Under the pieces are notes generated by a model, which made no database searches, was not told the DNA's origin, and saw nothing but the letters and a program-made list of their open reading frames with translations. A DNA stretch of 64,000 nt from Pseudomonas sp. K2I15. GTDB lineage: Bacteria; Pseudomonadota; Gammaproteobacteria; Pseudomonadales; Pseudomonadaceae. Each line of letters starts with the position of its first letter. The stretch's first letter is position 1. This document shows positions 1 through 9,819 of this stretch, one piece after another. A program made the translations under genes and the position numbers. The DNA is taken from positions 1 through 64,000 of the forward strand of contig NZ_NIXO01000007.1 in NCBI RefSeq assembly GCF_002204795.1, given 5' to 3'.

Positions 1-224
1 CGACCTGGGTTTCGTTGCACCACGGCGGCGGCGTGGGCATGGGCTTCTCCCAGCACTCGGGCATGGTGATTGTCTGCGACGGCACCGACGAAGCGGCTGA
101 GCGTATCGCCCGCGTACTGCACAACGACCCGGCCACCGGCGTGATGCGTCATGCCGATGCGGGCTACCAGATCGCGATTGATTGCGCCAAAGAGCAGGGC
201 CTCAATCTCCCGATGATCAAATAA
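1..224 (+). CDS. hutU: Urocanate hydratase, C-terminal end (partial)
   Basis: This is the last 73 codons of urocanase, read from base 3; the start lies outside the window. The enzyme hydrates urocanate to imidazolonepropionate, the second step of histidine degradation, in the cytoplasm. The visible tail carries the [17 protein letters not shown] segment typical of urocanase, followed by the family-typical end through NLPMIK. It heads the hut gene run that fills the next 10 kb on the same strand. A REPIN follows the stop directly, which may end or process the transcript. The identification rests on recall of the conserved C-terminal motif and on context. Confidence 0.95.
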   Translation, partial: TWVSLHHGGGVGMGFSQHSGMVIVCDGTDEAAERIARVLHNDPATGVMRHADAGYQIAIDCAKEQGLNLPMIK

Positions 225-227
225 CTA

Positions 228-320
228 ATGTGGGAGCGGGCTTGCTCGCGAATGCGGTGTATCAGTCACCGAAGTCGTTAGCTGACCCATCGTTTTCGCG
301 AGCAAGCCCGCTCCCACATT
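228..320. repeat. REPIN (family 1) between hutU and the NCS1 permease
   Basis: Two REP arms in inverted orientation (GTGGGAGCGGGCTTGCTCGC and its complement) flank a loop of about 50 bases. The whole can fold as one long hairpin, and each arm can also fold on itself. It is the first of the family 1 copies in this window. Confidence 0.9.
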
Positions 321-337
321 TGATCTGCGTTTCACCC

Positions 338-345
338 AAAAACAA
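338..345 (+). promoter_or_regulatory. Candidate Hfq/Crc (CA) motif upstream of the permease
   Basis: AAAAACAA fits the AAnAAnAA consensus bound by Hfq with Crc in pseudomonads. It lies about 20 bases before the permease start and just upstream of its Shine-Dalgarno sequence (AGAGG at 351-355). An 8-base match is weak alone; the support is that similar motifs precede other genes of this locus. Confidence 0.4.
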
Positions 346-366
346 TCCATCAGAGGTTGAACATAA

Positions 367-1806
367 ATGGCTGTAAATGACGCTCGTGCACGCACCACCC
401 CGTTGATCGAAAGGCGTTCGATCGACTACATCCCAGAAGCGGAAAGACACGGCCGTCTATTAAGTCAGTTCACCCTGTGGTTGGGTGCCAACCTGCAAAT
501 CACCGCGATTGTCACCGGGGCCTTGGCTGTGGTGCTGGGCGGTGATGTGTTCTGGTCGTTGATCGGTCTGTTGATCGGTCAACTGCTGGGCGGCGGCGTC
601 ATGGCGCTGCACGCAGCCCAGGGCCCGCAACTGGGCTTGCCGCAAATGATCTCCAGCCGCGTGCAGTTTGGCGTGTATGGCGCGGTGATCCCGCTGGTGC
701 TGGTGTGCCTGATGTACATCGGCTTTTCCGCCAGCGGTTCGTTGCTGGCGGGGCAGGCGGTGGCGCAGTTGCTCCACGTTGAAGACTGGGTCGGCATCGT
801 GCTGTTCGCCGGGCTGATCATGGTGTTTACGATCTTCGGCTACCGGGTGATTCACGGGATCGGTCGCATCGCCAGCGTGCTGGGCGTGATTGCCTTCGTC
901 TACCTGTTCTACAAGTTGCTCTCCGGTAACGACATCGGTGCGTTGCTGGGCAACAAGCATTTCTCCCTCAGCAGTTTCCTGTTGGCGATTTCCCTGTCGG
1001 CGTCCTGGCAGATTGCGTTTGGCCCGTATGTGGCGGACTACTCACGCTACTTGCCGCGCAGCACGTCGGCCTCGAAAACCTTCTGGGCCGTGGGCCTCGG
1101 TTCAGTGATCGGCGCGCAGGCTTCGATGGTGTTTGGTGTGTTTGCGGCGGCCCTGGCCGGCTCGCAGTTCGCTCACCACGAAGTGTCGTTTATCGTCGGC
1201 CTGGGTGGCACCGGGATCGTCGCGGCGCTGCTGTATTTCAGCGTTGCCTTCGGCAAGGTCACCGTGACCACGCTCAACGCCTACGGCAGCTTTATGTCGA
1301 TCGCGACGATCATCAGTGGCTTCCGTGGCAGCCGGCATATCTCGAGCGTGGTGCGCCTGCTGTACATCTTCATCATGGTGTCGATTGCCGCTGGCTTGGC
1401 GCTATTGGGCAAGGACTCGTTCCTCAAGGATTTCTCCGCGTTCATCCTGTTTCTGCTGGCGTTTTTCACGCCGTGGAGTGCGATCAACCTGGTGGACTTC
1501 TACTGCATCACCAAAGAGCGCTACGACATCCCGGCACTGTCCAACCCCAACGGTCGCTACGGCCGCTGGAACCTGATGGGCATCAGCATCTACGTGTTCG
1601 GCGTGCTGATCCAGATGCCGTTTATCTCGACGCATTTCTACACCGGCCCGCTGGTGGCCAGCCTTGGCGACACCGATATCTCGTGGATCATCGGGCTGGT
1701 GGTGCCGGCGGCGTTGTACTACTGGGCCGCGAAAAAATGGCACAGCCCGATTCCCGAGCGCCTCGTCCTGCCAGACGTGCAGGGCGGCGCTGCTCTACCT
1801 GTTTAA
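367..1806 (+). CDS. NCS1-family permease, probable urocanate transporter (HutTu-like)
   Basis: A 479-residue polytopic inner-membrane protein of the nucleobase-cation symporter-1 (cytosine/purine/allantoin) family. Hydrophobic segments run almost throughout, and the family motif SSRVQFGVYGA lies near residue 97. In fluorescent pseudomonads a permease at this place, just after hutU, is known to import urocanate; that substrate is inferred here from position, not read from the sequence. The ATG at 367 follows an AGAGG ribosome site. The stop at 1804-1806 is in the same frame as, and directly before, a relic of a binding-protein gene. A cytosine or purine substrate cannot be excluded. Confidence 0.85.
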   Translation: MAVNDARARTTPLIERRSIDYIPEAERHGRLLSQFTLWLGANLQITAIVTGALAVVLGGDVFWSLIGLLIGQLLGGGVMALHAAQGPQLGLPQMISSRVQFGVYGAVIPLVLVCLMYIGFSASGSLLAGQAVAQLLHVEDWVGIVLFAGLIMVFTIFGYRVIHGIGRIASVLGVIAFVYLFYKLLSGNDIGALLGNKHFSLSSFLLAISLSASWQIAFGPYVADYSRYLPRSTSASKTFWAVGLGSVIGAQASMVFGVFAAALAGSQFAHHEVSFIVGLGGTGIVAALLYFSVAFGKVTVTTLNAYGSFMSIATIISGFRGSRHISSVVRLLYIFIMVSIAAGLALLGKDSFLKDFSAFILFLLAFFTPWSAINLVDFYCITKERYDIPALSNPNGRYGRWNLMGISIYVFGVLIQMPFISTHFYTGPLVASLGDTDISWIIGLVVPAALYYWAAKKWHSPIPERLVLPDVQGGAALPV

Positions 1807-1821
1807 CCAGAACCCGGTACG

Positions 1822-1941
1822 CATGACAAACAGCGAATTGAAACAGCAAAACTGGCGAAAACTTTCCTCAAGGAACATCCTGATCTTTGGCACGCATGGG
1901 TGAGCGACAACGCAGCCAAGAAAATCGACGCGGCCTTGTAG
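1822..1941 (+). pseudogene. hutX: 3' relic of hutX (ABC transporter periplasmic binding protein)
   Basis: About 38 codons ending in TAG at 1939-1941 encode a segment containing KTFLKEHPDLWHAWVSD and ending KKIDAAL. This looks like the C-terminus of ProX/HutX-type glycine betaine or histidine binding proteins. No start codon or body of the protein is present, and the upstream permease stop lies 15 bases before in the same frame. The stub sits 71 bases before hutW, where a complete hutX would be expected in a hutXWV operon. A deletion between the permease end and the hutX 3' end is the simplest reading. The family assignment of so short a piece is from recall. Confidence 0.65.
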
Positions 1942-2012
1942 GTTGAGCGTTTCCGGTGGCCCTCACAGGCAACCGGGCGCCCGGCCACAACCCACTGGAT
2001 CGAGAGCACACT

Positions 2013-2864
2013 ATGTTTCCTGAGCGTTTTACGTTTTCCATCGCCGACTGGGTCAACAATTGGGTCGATGCGCTGGTGACCAACTACGGCGATGTGTTCC
2101 GGCACATCTCCGATACGTTGCTGTGGGCCATCGTTAACCTGGAAGGTTTGCTGCGCGCAGCCCCCTGGTGGTTGATGCTGCTGATTGTTGGCGGTATCGC
2201 CTGGCATGCCACCCGCAAGTGGTTCACCACCGTTGTGATCGTCGGCCTGCTGTTTCTGGTGGGCGCGGTCGGGCTGTGGGACAAGCTGATGCAAACCCTG
2301 GCGCTGATGATGGTGGCCACGGTGATCTCGGTGCTGATCGGCATTCCCCTGGGGATTCTGGCGGCCCGCAGCAATCGCCTGCGCTCGGTGCTGATGCCGC
2401 TGCTGGACATCATGCAAACCATGCCCAGCTTCGTGTACCTGATCCCGGTGTTGATGTTGTTTGGCCTGGGCAAGGTCCCGGCGATTTTCGCCACGGTGAT
2501 CTACGCCGCGCCGCCGCTGATTCGCCTGACCGACCTGGGCATTCGCCAGGTTGACGGTGAAGTCATGGAAGCGATCAACGCGTTCGGTGCCAACCGCTGG
2601 CAACAACTGTTCGGTGTGCAACTGCCGCTGGCCCTGCCGAGCATCATGGCCGGGATCAACCAGACCACCATGATGGCCCTGTCGATGGTGGTAATCGCCT
2701 CGATGATCGGCGCCCGTGGCCTGGGTGAAGATGTACTGGTGGGCATCCAGACCCTCAACGTTGGACGCGGCCTTGAAGCCGGTCTGGCGATCGTGATTCT
2801 TGCCGTGGTCATCGACCGCATTACGCAAGCCTATGGTCGTCCACGGCATGAGGCGAGCAAATGA
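2013..2864 (+). CDS. hutW: ABC transporter permease HutW (ProW family)
   Basis: A 283-residue inner-membrane permease of the glycine betaine/proline ABC family, thought to serve histidine uptake in the hut locus. About six membrane segments are visible after a polar N-terminus. The permease coupling region follows [20 protein letters not shown] near residue 190. The ATG at 2013 is preferred over an upstream in-frame ATG at 1956, because its N-terminus resembles the family and a GA-rich site precedes it. It overlaps hutV by four bases (ATGA), implying coupled translation. The partner binding protein gene normally just upstream is reduced to a relic here. Confidence 0.88.
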   Translation: MFPERFTFSIADWVNNWVDALVTNYGDVFRHISDTLLWAIVNLEGLLRAAPWWLMLLIVGGIAWHATRKWFTTVVIVGLLFLVGAVGLWDKLMQTLALMMVATVISVLIGIPLGILAARSNRLRSVLMPLLDIMQTMPSFVYLIPVLMLFGLGKVPAIFATVIYAAPPLIRLTDLGIRQVDGEVMEAINAFGANRWQQLFGVQLPLALPSIMAGINQTTMMALSMVVIASMIGARGLGEDVLVGIQTLNVGRGLEAGLAIVILAVVIDRITQAYGRPRHEASK

Positions 2865-3685
2865 CTACTGTCAGCAAAATTGAAGTCAAAAACGTATTCA
2901 AGATTTTCGGCAACCGCTCCAAGGATGCGCTGGCGCTGATTGGCCAGGGCAAGACCAAGGACGAGGTGTTGGCCGAGACCGGTTGCGTGGTGGGCGTGAA
3001 TGACCTGTCCCTGAGCGTCGACACCGGTGAAATCTTCGTGATCATGGGCCTGTCGGGTTCCGGCAAGTCGACCCTCGTGCGCCACTTCAACCGGCTGATC
3101 GACCCCACCAGCGGTGCGATCCTGGTGGACGGTGAAGACATCCTGCAACTGGACATGGAAGCCTTGCGCCAATTCCGTCGGCACAAGATCAGCATGGTGT
3201 TCCAGAGCTTTGGCCTGCTGCCTCACAAGAGTGTGCTGGACAACGTCGCCTACGGCTTGAAAGTGCGCGGCGAAACCAAGCAAGTGTGCGCCGAGCGTGC
3301 GCTGCACTGGATCGAAACCGTGGGCCTCAAGGGCTACGAAAACAAATACCCGCACCAGCTCTCCGGCGGCATGCGTCAGCGTGTAGGCCTGGCCCGGGCA
3401 CTGGCGGCCGACACTGACATCATCCTGATGGACGAGGCGTTCAGCGCCCTCGACCCGTTGATCCGTGCCGAGATGCAAGACCAGTTGCTGGAGCTGCAAA
3501 AGACCCTGCACAAGACCATCGTGTTCATTACTCACGACCTCGATGAGGCGGTGCGCATCGGTAACCGCATTGCGATTCTCAAGGACGGCAAACTGATCCA
3601 GGTTGGCACGCCTCGCGAGATTTTGCATTCGCCGGCAGATGAGTATGTGAACCGGTTTGTTCAGCGGCGGGTGGCGGTGGTTTGA
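2861..3685 (+). CDS. hutV: ABC transporter ATP-binding protein HutV (ProV family)
   Basis: The 274-residue cytoplasmic ATPase of the HutWV importer. Walker A is GLSGSGKST near residue 62. The signature [14 protein letters not shown] lies near residue 166, Walker [13 protein letters not shown] near 188, and the switch histidine in FITHD near 225. It ends soon after the nucleotide-binding domain and lacks the C-terminal CBS pair of full ProV, as is usual for the short Hut and choline-type members. It overlaps hutW by ATGA, so the two subunits are probably made in step. A REPIN separates it from the next hut gene. Confidence 0.9.
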   Translation: MTTVSKIEVKNVFKIFGNRSKDALALIGQGKTKDEVLAETGCVVGVNDLSLSVDTGEIFVIMGLSGSGKSTLVRHFNRLIDPTSGAILVDGEDILQLDMEALRQFRRHKISMVFQSFGLLPHKSVLDNVAYGLKVRGETKQVCAERALHWIETVGLKGYENKYPHQLSGGMRQRVGLARALAADTDIILMDEAFSALDPLIRAEMQDQLLELQKTLHKTIVFITHDLDEAVRIGNRIAILKDGKLIQVGTPREILHSPADEYVNRFVQRRVAVV

Positions 3686-3706
3686 TCCGATAGTTGTGGT
3701 GAGTTG

Positions 3707-3790
3707 GCCGGCCTCTTCGCGAGCAAGCCCGCTCCCACATTTGGAATGCGTTCCCCCTGTGGGAGCGGGCTTGCTCGCGAAGAGGCCGGC
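3707..3790. repeat. REPIN (family 1) between hutV and the hutH paralogue
   Basis: Here the arms face the other way from the 228-320 copy: the complement arm comes first. The pairing extends outward through GCCGGCCTCTTCGCGAGC and its complement, giving a nearly perfect hairpin with a loop of about 16 bases. It lies inside the hut gene run and could attenuate or process the message. Confidence 0.9.
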
Positions 3791-3831
3791 AAAGCTGCAC
3801 AACAATTACGATTTTCATGAAGAGGTCAACG

Positions 3832-5355
3832 ATGTCCCAGGCTGAAAAAATCATCATCGCCGACGCCCCGATGCGTTGGCAGGACGTGGTCGCCGTGGCC
3901 CGCCACGGTGCGATCCTCGAACTCTCGGGCCAGGCCTGGGCTCGCATCGACAATGCCCAAGCCATCGTCCAGCGCATCGTCACCAGCGGCGAACGCGCCT
4001 ACGGCATCAACACCGGTCTGGGCGCCTTGTGCAACGTGTCGCTCAAGGACGAACAGCTGAGCCGGCTGTCGCGCAACACCTTGCTCAGCCACGCCTGCGG
4101 CGTCGGCGCGCCACTGAGTGTGGAGCAAACCCGCGCGATCATTTGCGCGGCGGTCATCAACTACAGCCACGGCAAATCCGGCCTGCACCCGCAGGTGGTG
4201 CATTCGCTGCTGGGGCTGCTCAACCATGGCATCACACCGCAAGTGCCGTCCCAGGGTTCCGTGGGTTACCTGACCCACATGGCGCATATTGGCGTCGCCT
4301 TGCTTGGCGTCGGCAACGTCAGCTACCAGGGCCGTATCGTTCCCGCACACCAGGCGCTGGCTGAAGAGGGTTTGCAGCCGGTGGTGCTCGGCGCCAAGGA
4401 CGGGCTGTGCCTGGTCAACGGCACGCCGTGCATGACCGGCCTCAGCAGCCTGGCCCTGGCCGACGCGCACCGCCTGCTGCAATGGGCCGATGTGATCGGT
4501 GCCATGAGCTTCGAAGGCCAGCGCGGCCAGATCGACGCCTTCGATGAAGAAATCATTGCGCTCAAGCCGCACCCGGGCATGCAGCAAGTGGGCATCAACC
4601 TGCGCGCGTTGCTCGATGGCAGTGAAGTGATCGCCAGCAGCAAAGGTATTCGCACCCAGGACGCTCTGAGCATCCGTTCGATTCCTCAGGTGCACGGCGC
4701 GGCCCGTGACCAACTGGAACACGCCACCCGCCAGATAGAAACCGAGCTCAACGGCGCCACCGATAATCCGCTGGTGCTCGGCACTCCGGACAACTACCGC
4801 GTGGTGTCCCAGGCCAACCCGCACGGGCAGTCCGTGGCCCTGGCGGCAGACATGCTGGCGATTGCCATGGCCGAAATCGGCTCCATCGCCGAGCGCCGTC
4901 TGGACCGCCTGATCAACCCGCACGTCAGCGGCTTGCCGGCGTTCCTGGTGAGTAACCCTGGCGTCAACTCCGGGATGATGATCGTGCAGTACGTCGCCGC
5001 CTCGCTGTGCGGGCAAAACCGCCAGTTGGCGCAACCGGCAGTGCTCGACAACTTCGTCACCTCGGGCTTGCAGGAAGACCATCTGAGCATGGGCACCAAC
5101 GCCGCGCTGAAGCTGTATTCGGTGCTGGAAAACGTCACCCATATTCTCGCCATCGAGTACCTGCTGGCGGCCCAGGCGTTTGAGTTTCTGCAGGAGCAAC
5201 GCTTCGGCGCCGGTACCAACACCGCCTGGCGCTTGCTGCGCGAACACGTCCCGGCCTACGACCAGGACCGCTGGCTGGCGCCAGACATCGCGGCCACCGC
5301 CGCGTTGCTCAAGGACGCCGATTTACTGCAACACACGTTACCGAATTTGCACTGA
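3832..5355 (+). CDS. Histidine ammonia-lyase paralogue lacking the MIO triad (HutH1-like)
   Basis: A 507-residue protein of the aromatic amino-acid lyase superfamily, similar in length to HutH. It keeps AYGINTG (Tyr57), LSHACGVG (His87), LVNGT (Asn196), the Arg of SIRSIPQVHG and the QEDHLSM glutamate. However, the segment that should read [15 protein letters not shown] reads GSVGYLTHMAHI (from residue 142, bases 4255 on). The spacing to the next LLG is exactly three residues shorter, so Ala-Ser-Gly, which cyclises into the MIO cofactor, is gone. The QDPYSLR tyrosine is also replaced (QDALSIR). Ordinary MIO-dependent deamination therefore looks impossible. The ATG at 3832 has a GAAGAGG site; an in-frame ATG at 3817 is less likely. 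A true HutH follows. Confidence 0.88.
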   Translation: MSQAEKIIIADAPMRWQDVVAVARHGAILELSGQAWARIDNAQAIVQRIVTSGERAYGINTGLGALCNVSLKDEQLSRLSRNTLLSHACGVGAPLSVEQTRAIICAAVINYSHGKSGLHPQVVHSLLGLLNHGITPQVPSQGSVGYLTHMAHIGVALLGVGNVSYQGRIVPAHQALAEEGLQPVVLGAKDGLCLVNGTPCMTGLSSLALADAHRLLQWADVIGAMSFEGQRGQIDAFDEEIIALKPHPGMQQVGINLRALLDGSEVIASSKGIRTQDALSIRSIPQVHGAARDQLEHATRQIETELNGATDNPLVLGTPDNYRVVSQANPHGQSVALAADMLAIAMAEIGSIAERRLDRLINPHVSGLPAFLVSNPGVNSGMMIVQYVAASLCGQNRQLAQPAVLDNFVTSGLQEDHLSMGTNAALKLYSVLENVTHILAIEYLLAAQAFEFLQEQRFGAGTNTAWRLLREHVPAYDQDRWLAPDIAATAALLKDADLLQHTLPNLH

Positions 5356-5469
5356 CCTTTTCCCAACAATAACCAGCGTGCCAAGCCGACTGATCCTCTA
5401 AACGAGCACAGCGGCGGATAACGGAAACATCCGGAGCGACTGGTAGTTAACAACACTCTCAAAAGGAGC

Positions 5470-7008
5470 ATGAATGTGACTGCGCTAAACCTGATTCCAG
5501 GCCAACTGAGCCTTGCCCAACTGCGGGCCATCTACCAGCAGCCGGTAACCCTCAGTCTGGATGAAAGCGCCTCGGCCCAGATCGAAGCCAGTGTCGCCTG
5601 CGTGGAGCAGATTCTCGCCGAGAACCGCACCGCCTACGGCATCAACACCGGTTTCGGCCTGCTGGCCTCGACCCGCATCGCCAGTGAAGACCTGGAAAAC
5701 CTCCAGCGTTCCCTGGTGCTGTCCCATGCCGCAGGCGTCGGTGAGCCCATCAGCGATGCGCTGGTGCGGCTGGTCATGGTGCTCAAGGTCAACAGCCTGA
5801 GCCGTGGTTTTTCCGGTATTCGCCGGCAGGTCATCGACGCGCTGATCGCCCTGATCAACGCCGAGGTGTACCCGCACATTCCGCTGAAAGGTTCGGTGGG
5901 TGCCTCCGGTGACCTGGCGCCATTGGCCCACATGTCGCTGGTGCTGCTGGGCGAAGGCAAGGCCCGCTTTAAAGGCGAATGGCTGGAAGCCACCGAAGCA
6001 CTGAAAGTCGCCGGCCTGACGCCGCTGACCCTGGCGGCCAAAGAAGGCCTGGCGCTGCTTAACGGCACTCAGGTCTCCACCGCTTACGCGCTGCGTGGCC
6101 TGTTCGAAGGCGAAGATTTGTTCGCCGGTGCCCTGGCGTGTGGCGCCTTGACGGTGGAAGCCGTGCTGGGTTCGCGCTCGCCGTTCGACGCGCGTATTCA
6201 TGCTGCCCGTGGCCAGCGTGGCCAGATCGACTCTGCGGCTGCTTATCGCGCCCTGCTGGGTGAAAGCAGTGAAGTGTCGCTGTCCCACGAGAACTGCGAC
6301 AAGGTTCAGGACCCGTACTCCCTGCGCTGCCAGCCGCAAGTCATGGGCGCCTGCCTGACCCAGTTCCGCCAGGCGGCCGAAGTGCTGGTGGTGGAAGCCA
6401 ACGCCGTGTCGGATAACCCGTTGGTGTTTGCGGCTGAAGGTGACGTGATTTCCGGCGGTAACTTCCACGCTGAACCGGTGGCCATGGCTGCGGACAACAT
6501 GGCGTTGGCCATCGCGGAAATCGGCTCGCTGAGCGAGCGCCGTATCTCGTTGATGATGGACAAGCACATGTCGCAACTGCCGCCATTCCTGGTGGGCAAC
6601 GGCGGTGTGAACTCCGGCTTCATGATCGCCCAGGTGACAGCGGCGGCATTGGCCAGCGAGAACAAGGCGCTGGCCCATCCCCATAGCGTCGACAGCCTGC
6701 CGACCTCGGCGAACCAGGAAGACCACGTGTCGATGGCGCCGGCTGCGGGCAAACGCCTGTGGGAGATGGCCGAGAACACCCGCGGTGTATTGGCGGTGGA
6801 ATGGTTGGCCGCGTGCCAGGGCCTGGACCTGCGCAATGGGTTGAAAACCTCGCCTGCGCTGGAAAAGGCTCGTGGGATCTTGCGCAGCAAAGTGGCGTTT
6901 TATGAGAAGGACCGGTTCTTTGCGCCAGACATCAATGCAGCGAGCGAGTTGTTGACCACGCGCTGCCTGAATGAGCTGGTGCCGGCGAAGTTGTTGCCGA
7001 GCCTCTAA
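5470..7008 (+). CDS. hutH: Histidine ammonia-lyase
   Basis: A 512-residue cytoplasmic enzyme that converts L-histidine to urocanate and ammonia, the entry step of the hut pathway. All catalytic landmarks are visible: Tyr56 in AYGINTG, His86 in LSHAAGVG, the MIO-forming Ala145-Ser146-Gly147 in [11 protein letters not shown], the asparagine of LLNGT, QDPYSLR, and QEDHVSM. The ATG at 5470 follows AAAAGGAGC. The 114-base gap after the upstream paralogue shows no clear hairpin. It is presumably the functional lyase of the locus, given the defect in its neighbour. Confidence 0.97.
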   Translation: MNVTALNLIPGQLSLAQLRAIYQQPVTLSLDESASAQIEASVACVEQILAENRTAYGINTGFGLLASTRIASEDLENLQRSLVLSHAAGVGEPISDALVRLVMVLKVNSLSRGFSGIRRQVIDALIALINAEVYPHIPLKGSVGASGDLAPLAHMSLVLLGEGKARFKGEWLEATEALKVAGLTPLTLAAKEGLALLNGTQVSTAYALRGLFEGEDLFAGALACGALTVEAVLGSRSPFDARIHAARGQRGQIDSAAAYRALLGESSEVSLSHENCDKVQDPYSLRCQPQVMGACLTQFRQAAEVLVVEANAVSDNPLVFAAEGDVISGGNFHAEPVAMAADNMALAIAEIGSLSERRISLMMDKHMSQLPPFLVGNGGVNSGFMIAQVTAAALASENKALAHPHSVDSLPTSANQEDHVSMAPAAGKRLWEMAENTRGVLAVEWLAACQGLDLRNGLKTSPALEKARGILRSKVAFYEKDRFFAPDINAASELLTTRCLNELVPAKLLPSL

Positions 7009-7023
7009 GGACATCGAACCCCT

Positions 7024-7124
7024 CTTTGTGGCGAGGGAGCTTGCTCCCGCTGGGCTGCGTAGCGGCCCCAAAAACTTGCGGGCGCTGCGCACCCGAGCGG
7101 GAGCAAGCTCCCTCGCCACAAAAA
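7024..7124. repeat. REPIN (family 2) between hutH and the histidine permease
   Basis: A second REP family with arms TGTGGCGAGGGAGCTTGCTCCCGC and its complement, separated by about 50 bases that include a GC-rich inner pairing (GGGCTGCGTAGCGG and related). The core differs from family 1, but the layout is the same. Confidence 0.88.
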
Positions 7125-7157
7125 GCTTGTCCACACCGCTTCGAATTTTCTCAGGAT

Positions 7158-7165
7158 AAAAATAA
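7158..7165 (+). promoter_or_regulatory. Candidate Hfq/Crc (CA) motif before the histidine permease
   Basis: AAAAATAA matches AAnAAnAA and ends shortly before the AAGGACGAG ribosome site of the permease gene. This places it where Hfq/Crc binding would block initiation. Confidence 0.45.
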
Positions 7166-7178
7166 TTAAGGACGAGAA

Positions 7179-8585
7179 ATGCACTCGGAAAAAGGTTTAA
7201 AACGCGGGCTCTCCGCCCGACATATTCGCTTCATGGCACTCGGTTCCGCGATCGGTACCGGGCTGTTCTACGGCTCTGCCTCCGCCATCCAGATGGCCGG
7301 CCCCGCCGTGCTCCTGGCCTACCTGATCGGCGGCGCCGCCGTGTTCATGGTGATGCGCGCCCTCGGCGAGATGGCCGTGCACAACCCGGTGTCCGGCTCC
7401 TTCGGCCAGTACGCCAGCACCTACCTGGGCCCGATGGCCGGCTTTATCCTGGGCTGGACCTACGCCTTTGAAATGATCATCGTCTGCCTCGCCGACGTGA
7501 CTGCCTTCGGCATTTACATGGGCTTCTGGTTTCCCGAAGTCGCGCGCTGGGTCTGGGTGCTCGGCATCGTGTTCCTGATCGGCGGCCTGAACCTGTGCAA
7601 CGTCAAAGTCTTTGGCGAAATGGAGTTCTGGCTGTCATTGCTCAAGGTCGGCGCCATCGTCGCGATGATCCTCGGCGGCTTCGGCATCATGCTGTTCGGC
7701 ATTCACTCGGCGGGCGAAGCACCGGCCACCGGCCTCAGTAACCTGTGGGCCCACGGCGGCTTCATGCCTAACGGCGTGGGTGGCTTGATCGCTTCTTTCG
7801 CCGTGGTGATGTTCGCGTTTGGCGGTATCGAAATCATCGGTATCACCGCCGGCGAAGCCAAGGACCCGCAACGCGTGATCCCCAAGGCGATCAACGCCGT
7901 ACCGCTGCGCATCCTGCTGTTCTACGTGCTGACGTTATTTGTGCTGATGGCGATCTACCCATGGCCGCAGATCGGCAGCCAGGGCAGCCCGTTCGTGCAG
8001 ATATTCAGCAACTTAGGGATAGGCTCGGCGGCGACCATCCTCAATATCGTGGTGATCTCGGCTGCCGTCTCGGCCATCAACAGCGACATCTTCGGCGCCG
8101 GCCGCATGATGTACGGCCTGGCCCAGCAAGGGCAGGCGCCCAAGGGTTTTGCACAGTTGTCGAAACAGGGCGTGCCATGGATGACCGTGCTGGTGATGGG
8201 CGCCGCGTTGCTGGGCGGCGTGGTGCTCAACTACCTGATCCCGGAAAACGTGTTTCTGGTGATCGCCTCGATCGCGACGTTCGCCACGGTGTGGGTGTGG
8301 CTGATGATCCTGGTCACCCAGGTAGCGATGCGTCGCTCGATGACCAAGGAACAGATTGCCGAGCTGAAATTCCCGGTGCCGTTCTGGCCCTATGCGCCAG
8401 CAGCCGCCATCGTGTTCATGCTGTTTATTTTCGGCGTGCTGGGTTACTTCCCGGACACCCAGGCTGCCCTAATGGTCGGTGCCGTGTGGATCGTCTTGCT
8501 GATCGTTGCCTACCTGCTGTGGGTCAAGCCCGCCGCCGGGCAAACGGCCAAGGTCCATTACGAGCCGGCTTTGTCTCACCGATAA
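7179..8585 (+). CDS. hutT: Histidine permease, APC superfamily (HutT-like)
   Basis: A 468-residue amino-acid/proton symporter of the APC superfamily with about 12 membrane segments. The N-terminal consensus [21 protein letters not shown] is the amino-acid transporter signature, with the unwound first helix GSAIGTGLF. In pseudomonad hut loci the permease between hutH and hutI is the main histidine importer, so L-histidine is the inferred substrate. It starts at an ATG after AAGGACGAG and is followed by hutI after 17 bases. Confidence 0.9.
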   Translation: MHSEKGLKRGLSARHIRFMALGSAIGTGLFYGSASAIQMAGPAVLLAYLIGGAAVFMVMRALGEMAVHNPVSGSFGQYASTYLGPMAGFILGWTYAFEMIIVCLADVTAFGIYMGFWFPEVARWVWVLGIVFLIGGLNLCNVKVFGEMEFWLSLLKVGAIVAMILGGFGIMLFGIHSAGEAPATGLSNLWAHGGFMPNGVGGLIASFAVVMFAFGGIEIIGITAGEAKDPQRVIPKAINAVPLRILLFYVLTLFVLMAIYPWPQIGSQGSPFVQIFSNLGIGSAATILNIVVISAAVSAINSDIFGAGRMMYGLAQQGQAPKGFAQLSKQGVPWMTVLVMGAALLGGVVLNYLIPENVFLVIASIATFATVWVWLMILVTQVAMRRSMTKEQIAELKFPVPFWPYAPAAAIVFMLFIFGVLGYFPDTQAALMVGAVWIVLLIVAYLLWVKPAAGQTAKVHYEPALSHR

Positions 8586-8602
8586 CCTAACGCAGGTGTT
8601 GA

Positions 8603-9808
8603 ATGAAAACGCTTTGGCAACACTGCCACGTCGCAACCATGGCCCAGGGCAACTACTCGATCATCGAGGATGCCGCCATCGTGACCTCGGGCACGCTCAT
8701 CGAGTGGATCGGCCCGCGTGCCGAACTGCCGAAGGCCGACTACGCGACCACCCATGACCTGCAAGGTGCGTGGGTCACGCCCGGGTTGATCGACTGCCAC
8801 ACCCATACGGTGTTCGGTGGCAACCGCAGTGGTGAGTTCGAGCAGCGGCTGCAAGGCGTGAGCTACGCCGAGATCGCAGCGGCCGGTGGCGGTATTGCCA
8901 GCACCGTGCGTGCCACCCGCGCGGCGACCGAAGATGAACTGTTTGCCAGCGGCCACAAGCGTTTGCGCAGTTTGCTGCGCGACGGTGTGACCACCGTCGA
9001 GATCAAGTCCGGCTACGGCCTGGACCTGGCCAGCGAGCGCAAGATTTTGCGGGTGATCCGTCGCCTCGGTGCCGAGCTGCCGGTGAGTGTGCGCAGTACC
9101 TGCCTGGCAGCACACGCGTTGCCGCCAGAGTACGTGGACCGTGCCGACGCCTACATCGACCACATCTGCGTTGAAATGCTCCCGGCACTGGCGGCGGAAG
9201 GTCTGGTGGATGCGGTCGACGCCTTCTGTGAGTACCTGGCGTTCTCGCCGGAACAGGTGGAGCGTGTCTTCGTCGCCGCACAAAAGCTTGGCTTGCCGGT
9301 AAAGCTGCACGCCGAACAATTGTCGTCCTTGCATGGCTCCAGCCTGGCGGCGCGTTATCAGGCGCTGTCGGCGGACCATCTGGAGTTCATGACCGAAGAA
9401 GACGCGATCGCCATGGCTGCCTCCGGCACCGTCGCGGTGCTGCTGCCGGGCGCGTTCTACTTCCTGCGGGAAACCCAGTTGCCGCCGATGGACGCCCTGC
9501 GCAAGCACGGTGTGAAGATCGCTATCGCCAGCGACCTCAACCCCGGCACCTCGCCGGCGTTGTCGGTGCGCTTGATGCTGAACATGGCCTGCACCCTGTT
9601 CCGCATGACGCCGGAAGAAGCCCTGGCCGGCGCCACGCAACACGCGGCCACCGCCTTGGGCCTGGGCGACAGCCACGGCTCGCTGGAAGTGGGCAAGGTC
9701 GCTGATTTTGTCGCCTGGCAGATTGATCGCCCTGCCGACCTGGCCTACTGGCTGGGCGGCGAGCTGGATAAACGCGTCGTGCGCCACGGCGCCGATGTCA
9801 CTGTGTAA
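8603..9808 (+). CDS. hutI: Imidazolonepropionase
   Basis: A 401-residue amidohydrolase that opens imidazolone propionate to N-formimino-L-glutamate. The metal motif [16 protein letters not shown] lies near residue 68, followed by a glycine-rich GGGIAST loop near 95. Further metal ligands appear in KLHAEQLS and the aspartate of [10 protein letters not shown]. The length matches the family. The gene is 11 bases from hutG and almost certainly cotranscribed with it. Confidence 0.97.
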   Translation: MKTLWQHCHVATMAQGNYSIIEDAAIVTSGTLIEWIGPRAELPKADYATTHDLQGAWVTPGLIDCHTHTVFGGNRSGEFEQRLQGVSYAEIAAAGGGIASTVRATRAATEDELFASGHKRLRSLLRDGVTTVEIKSGYGLDLASERKILRVIRRLGAELPVSVRSTCLAAHALPPEYVDRADAYIDHICVEMLPALAAEGLVDAVDAFCEYLAFSPEQVERVFVAAQKLGLPVKLHAEQLSSLHGSSLAARYQALSADHLEFMTEEDAIAMAASGTVAVLLPGAFYFLRETQLPPMDALRKHGVKIAIASDLNPGTSPALSVRLMLNMACTLFRMTPEEALAGATQHAATALGLGDSHGSLEVGKVADFVAWQIDRPADLAYWLGGELDKRVVRHGADVTV

Positions 9809-9819
9809 GGAGTAGCGTT

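Noticed and set aside
228..320. Possible CRISPR repeats or tRNA-like hairpins
   Set aside because: The repeats are isolated inverted pairs at scattered sites, not regularly spaced direct repeats, and no tRNA fold with a T-loop GTTCRA motif is present.
3826..5247. Long minus-strand open frame opposite the hutH paralogue (473 codons)
   Set aside because: It mirrors the coding frame of a clear lyase gene in GC-rich DNA; its composition (His, Gln, Arg, Ala-rich) and lack of any recognisable motif mark it as a shadow.
5485..7134. Long minus-strand open frame opposite hutH (549 codons)
   Set aside because: Antisense shadow of hutH with low-complexity composition, and its start lies within a REPIN.
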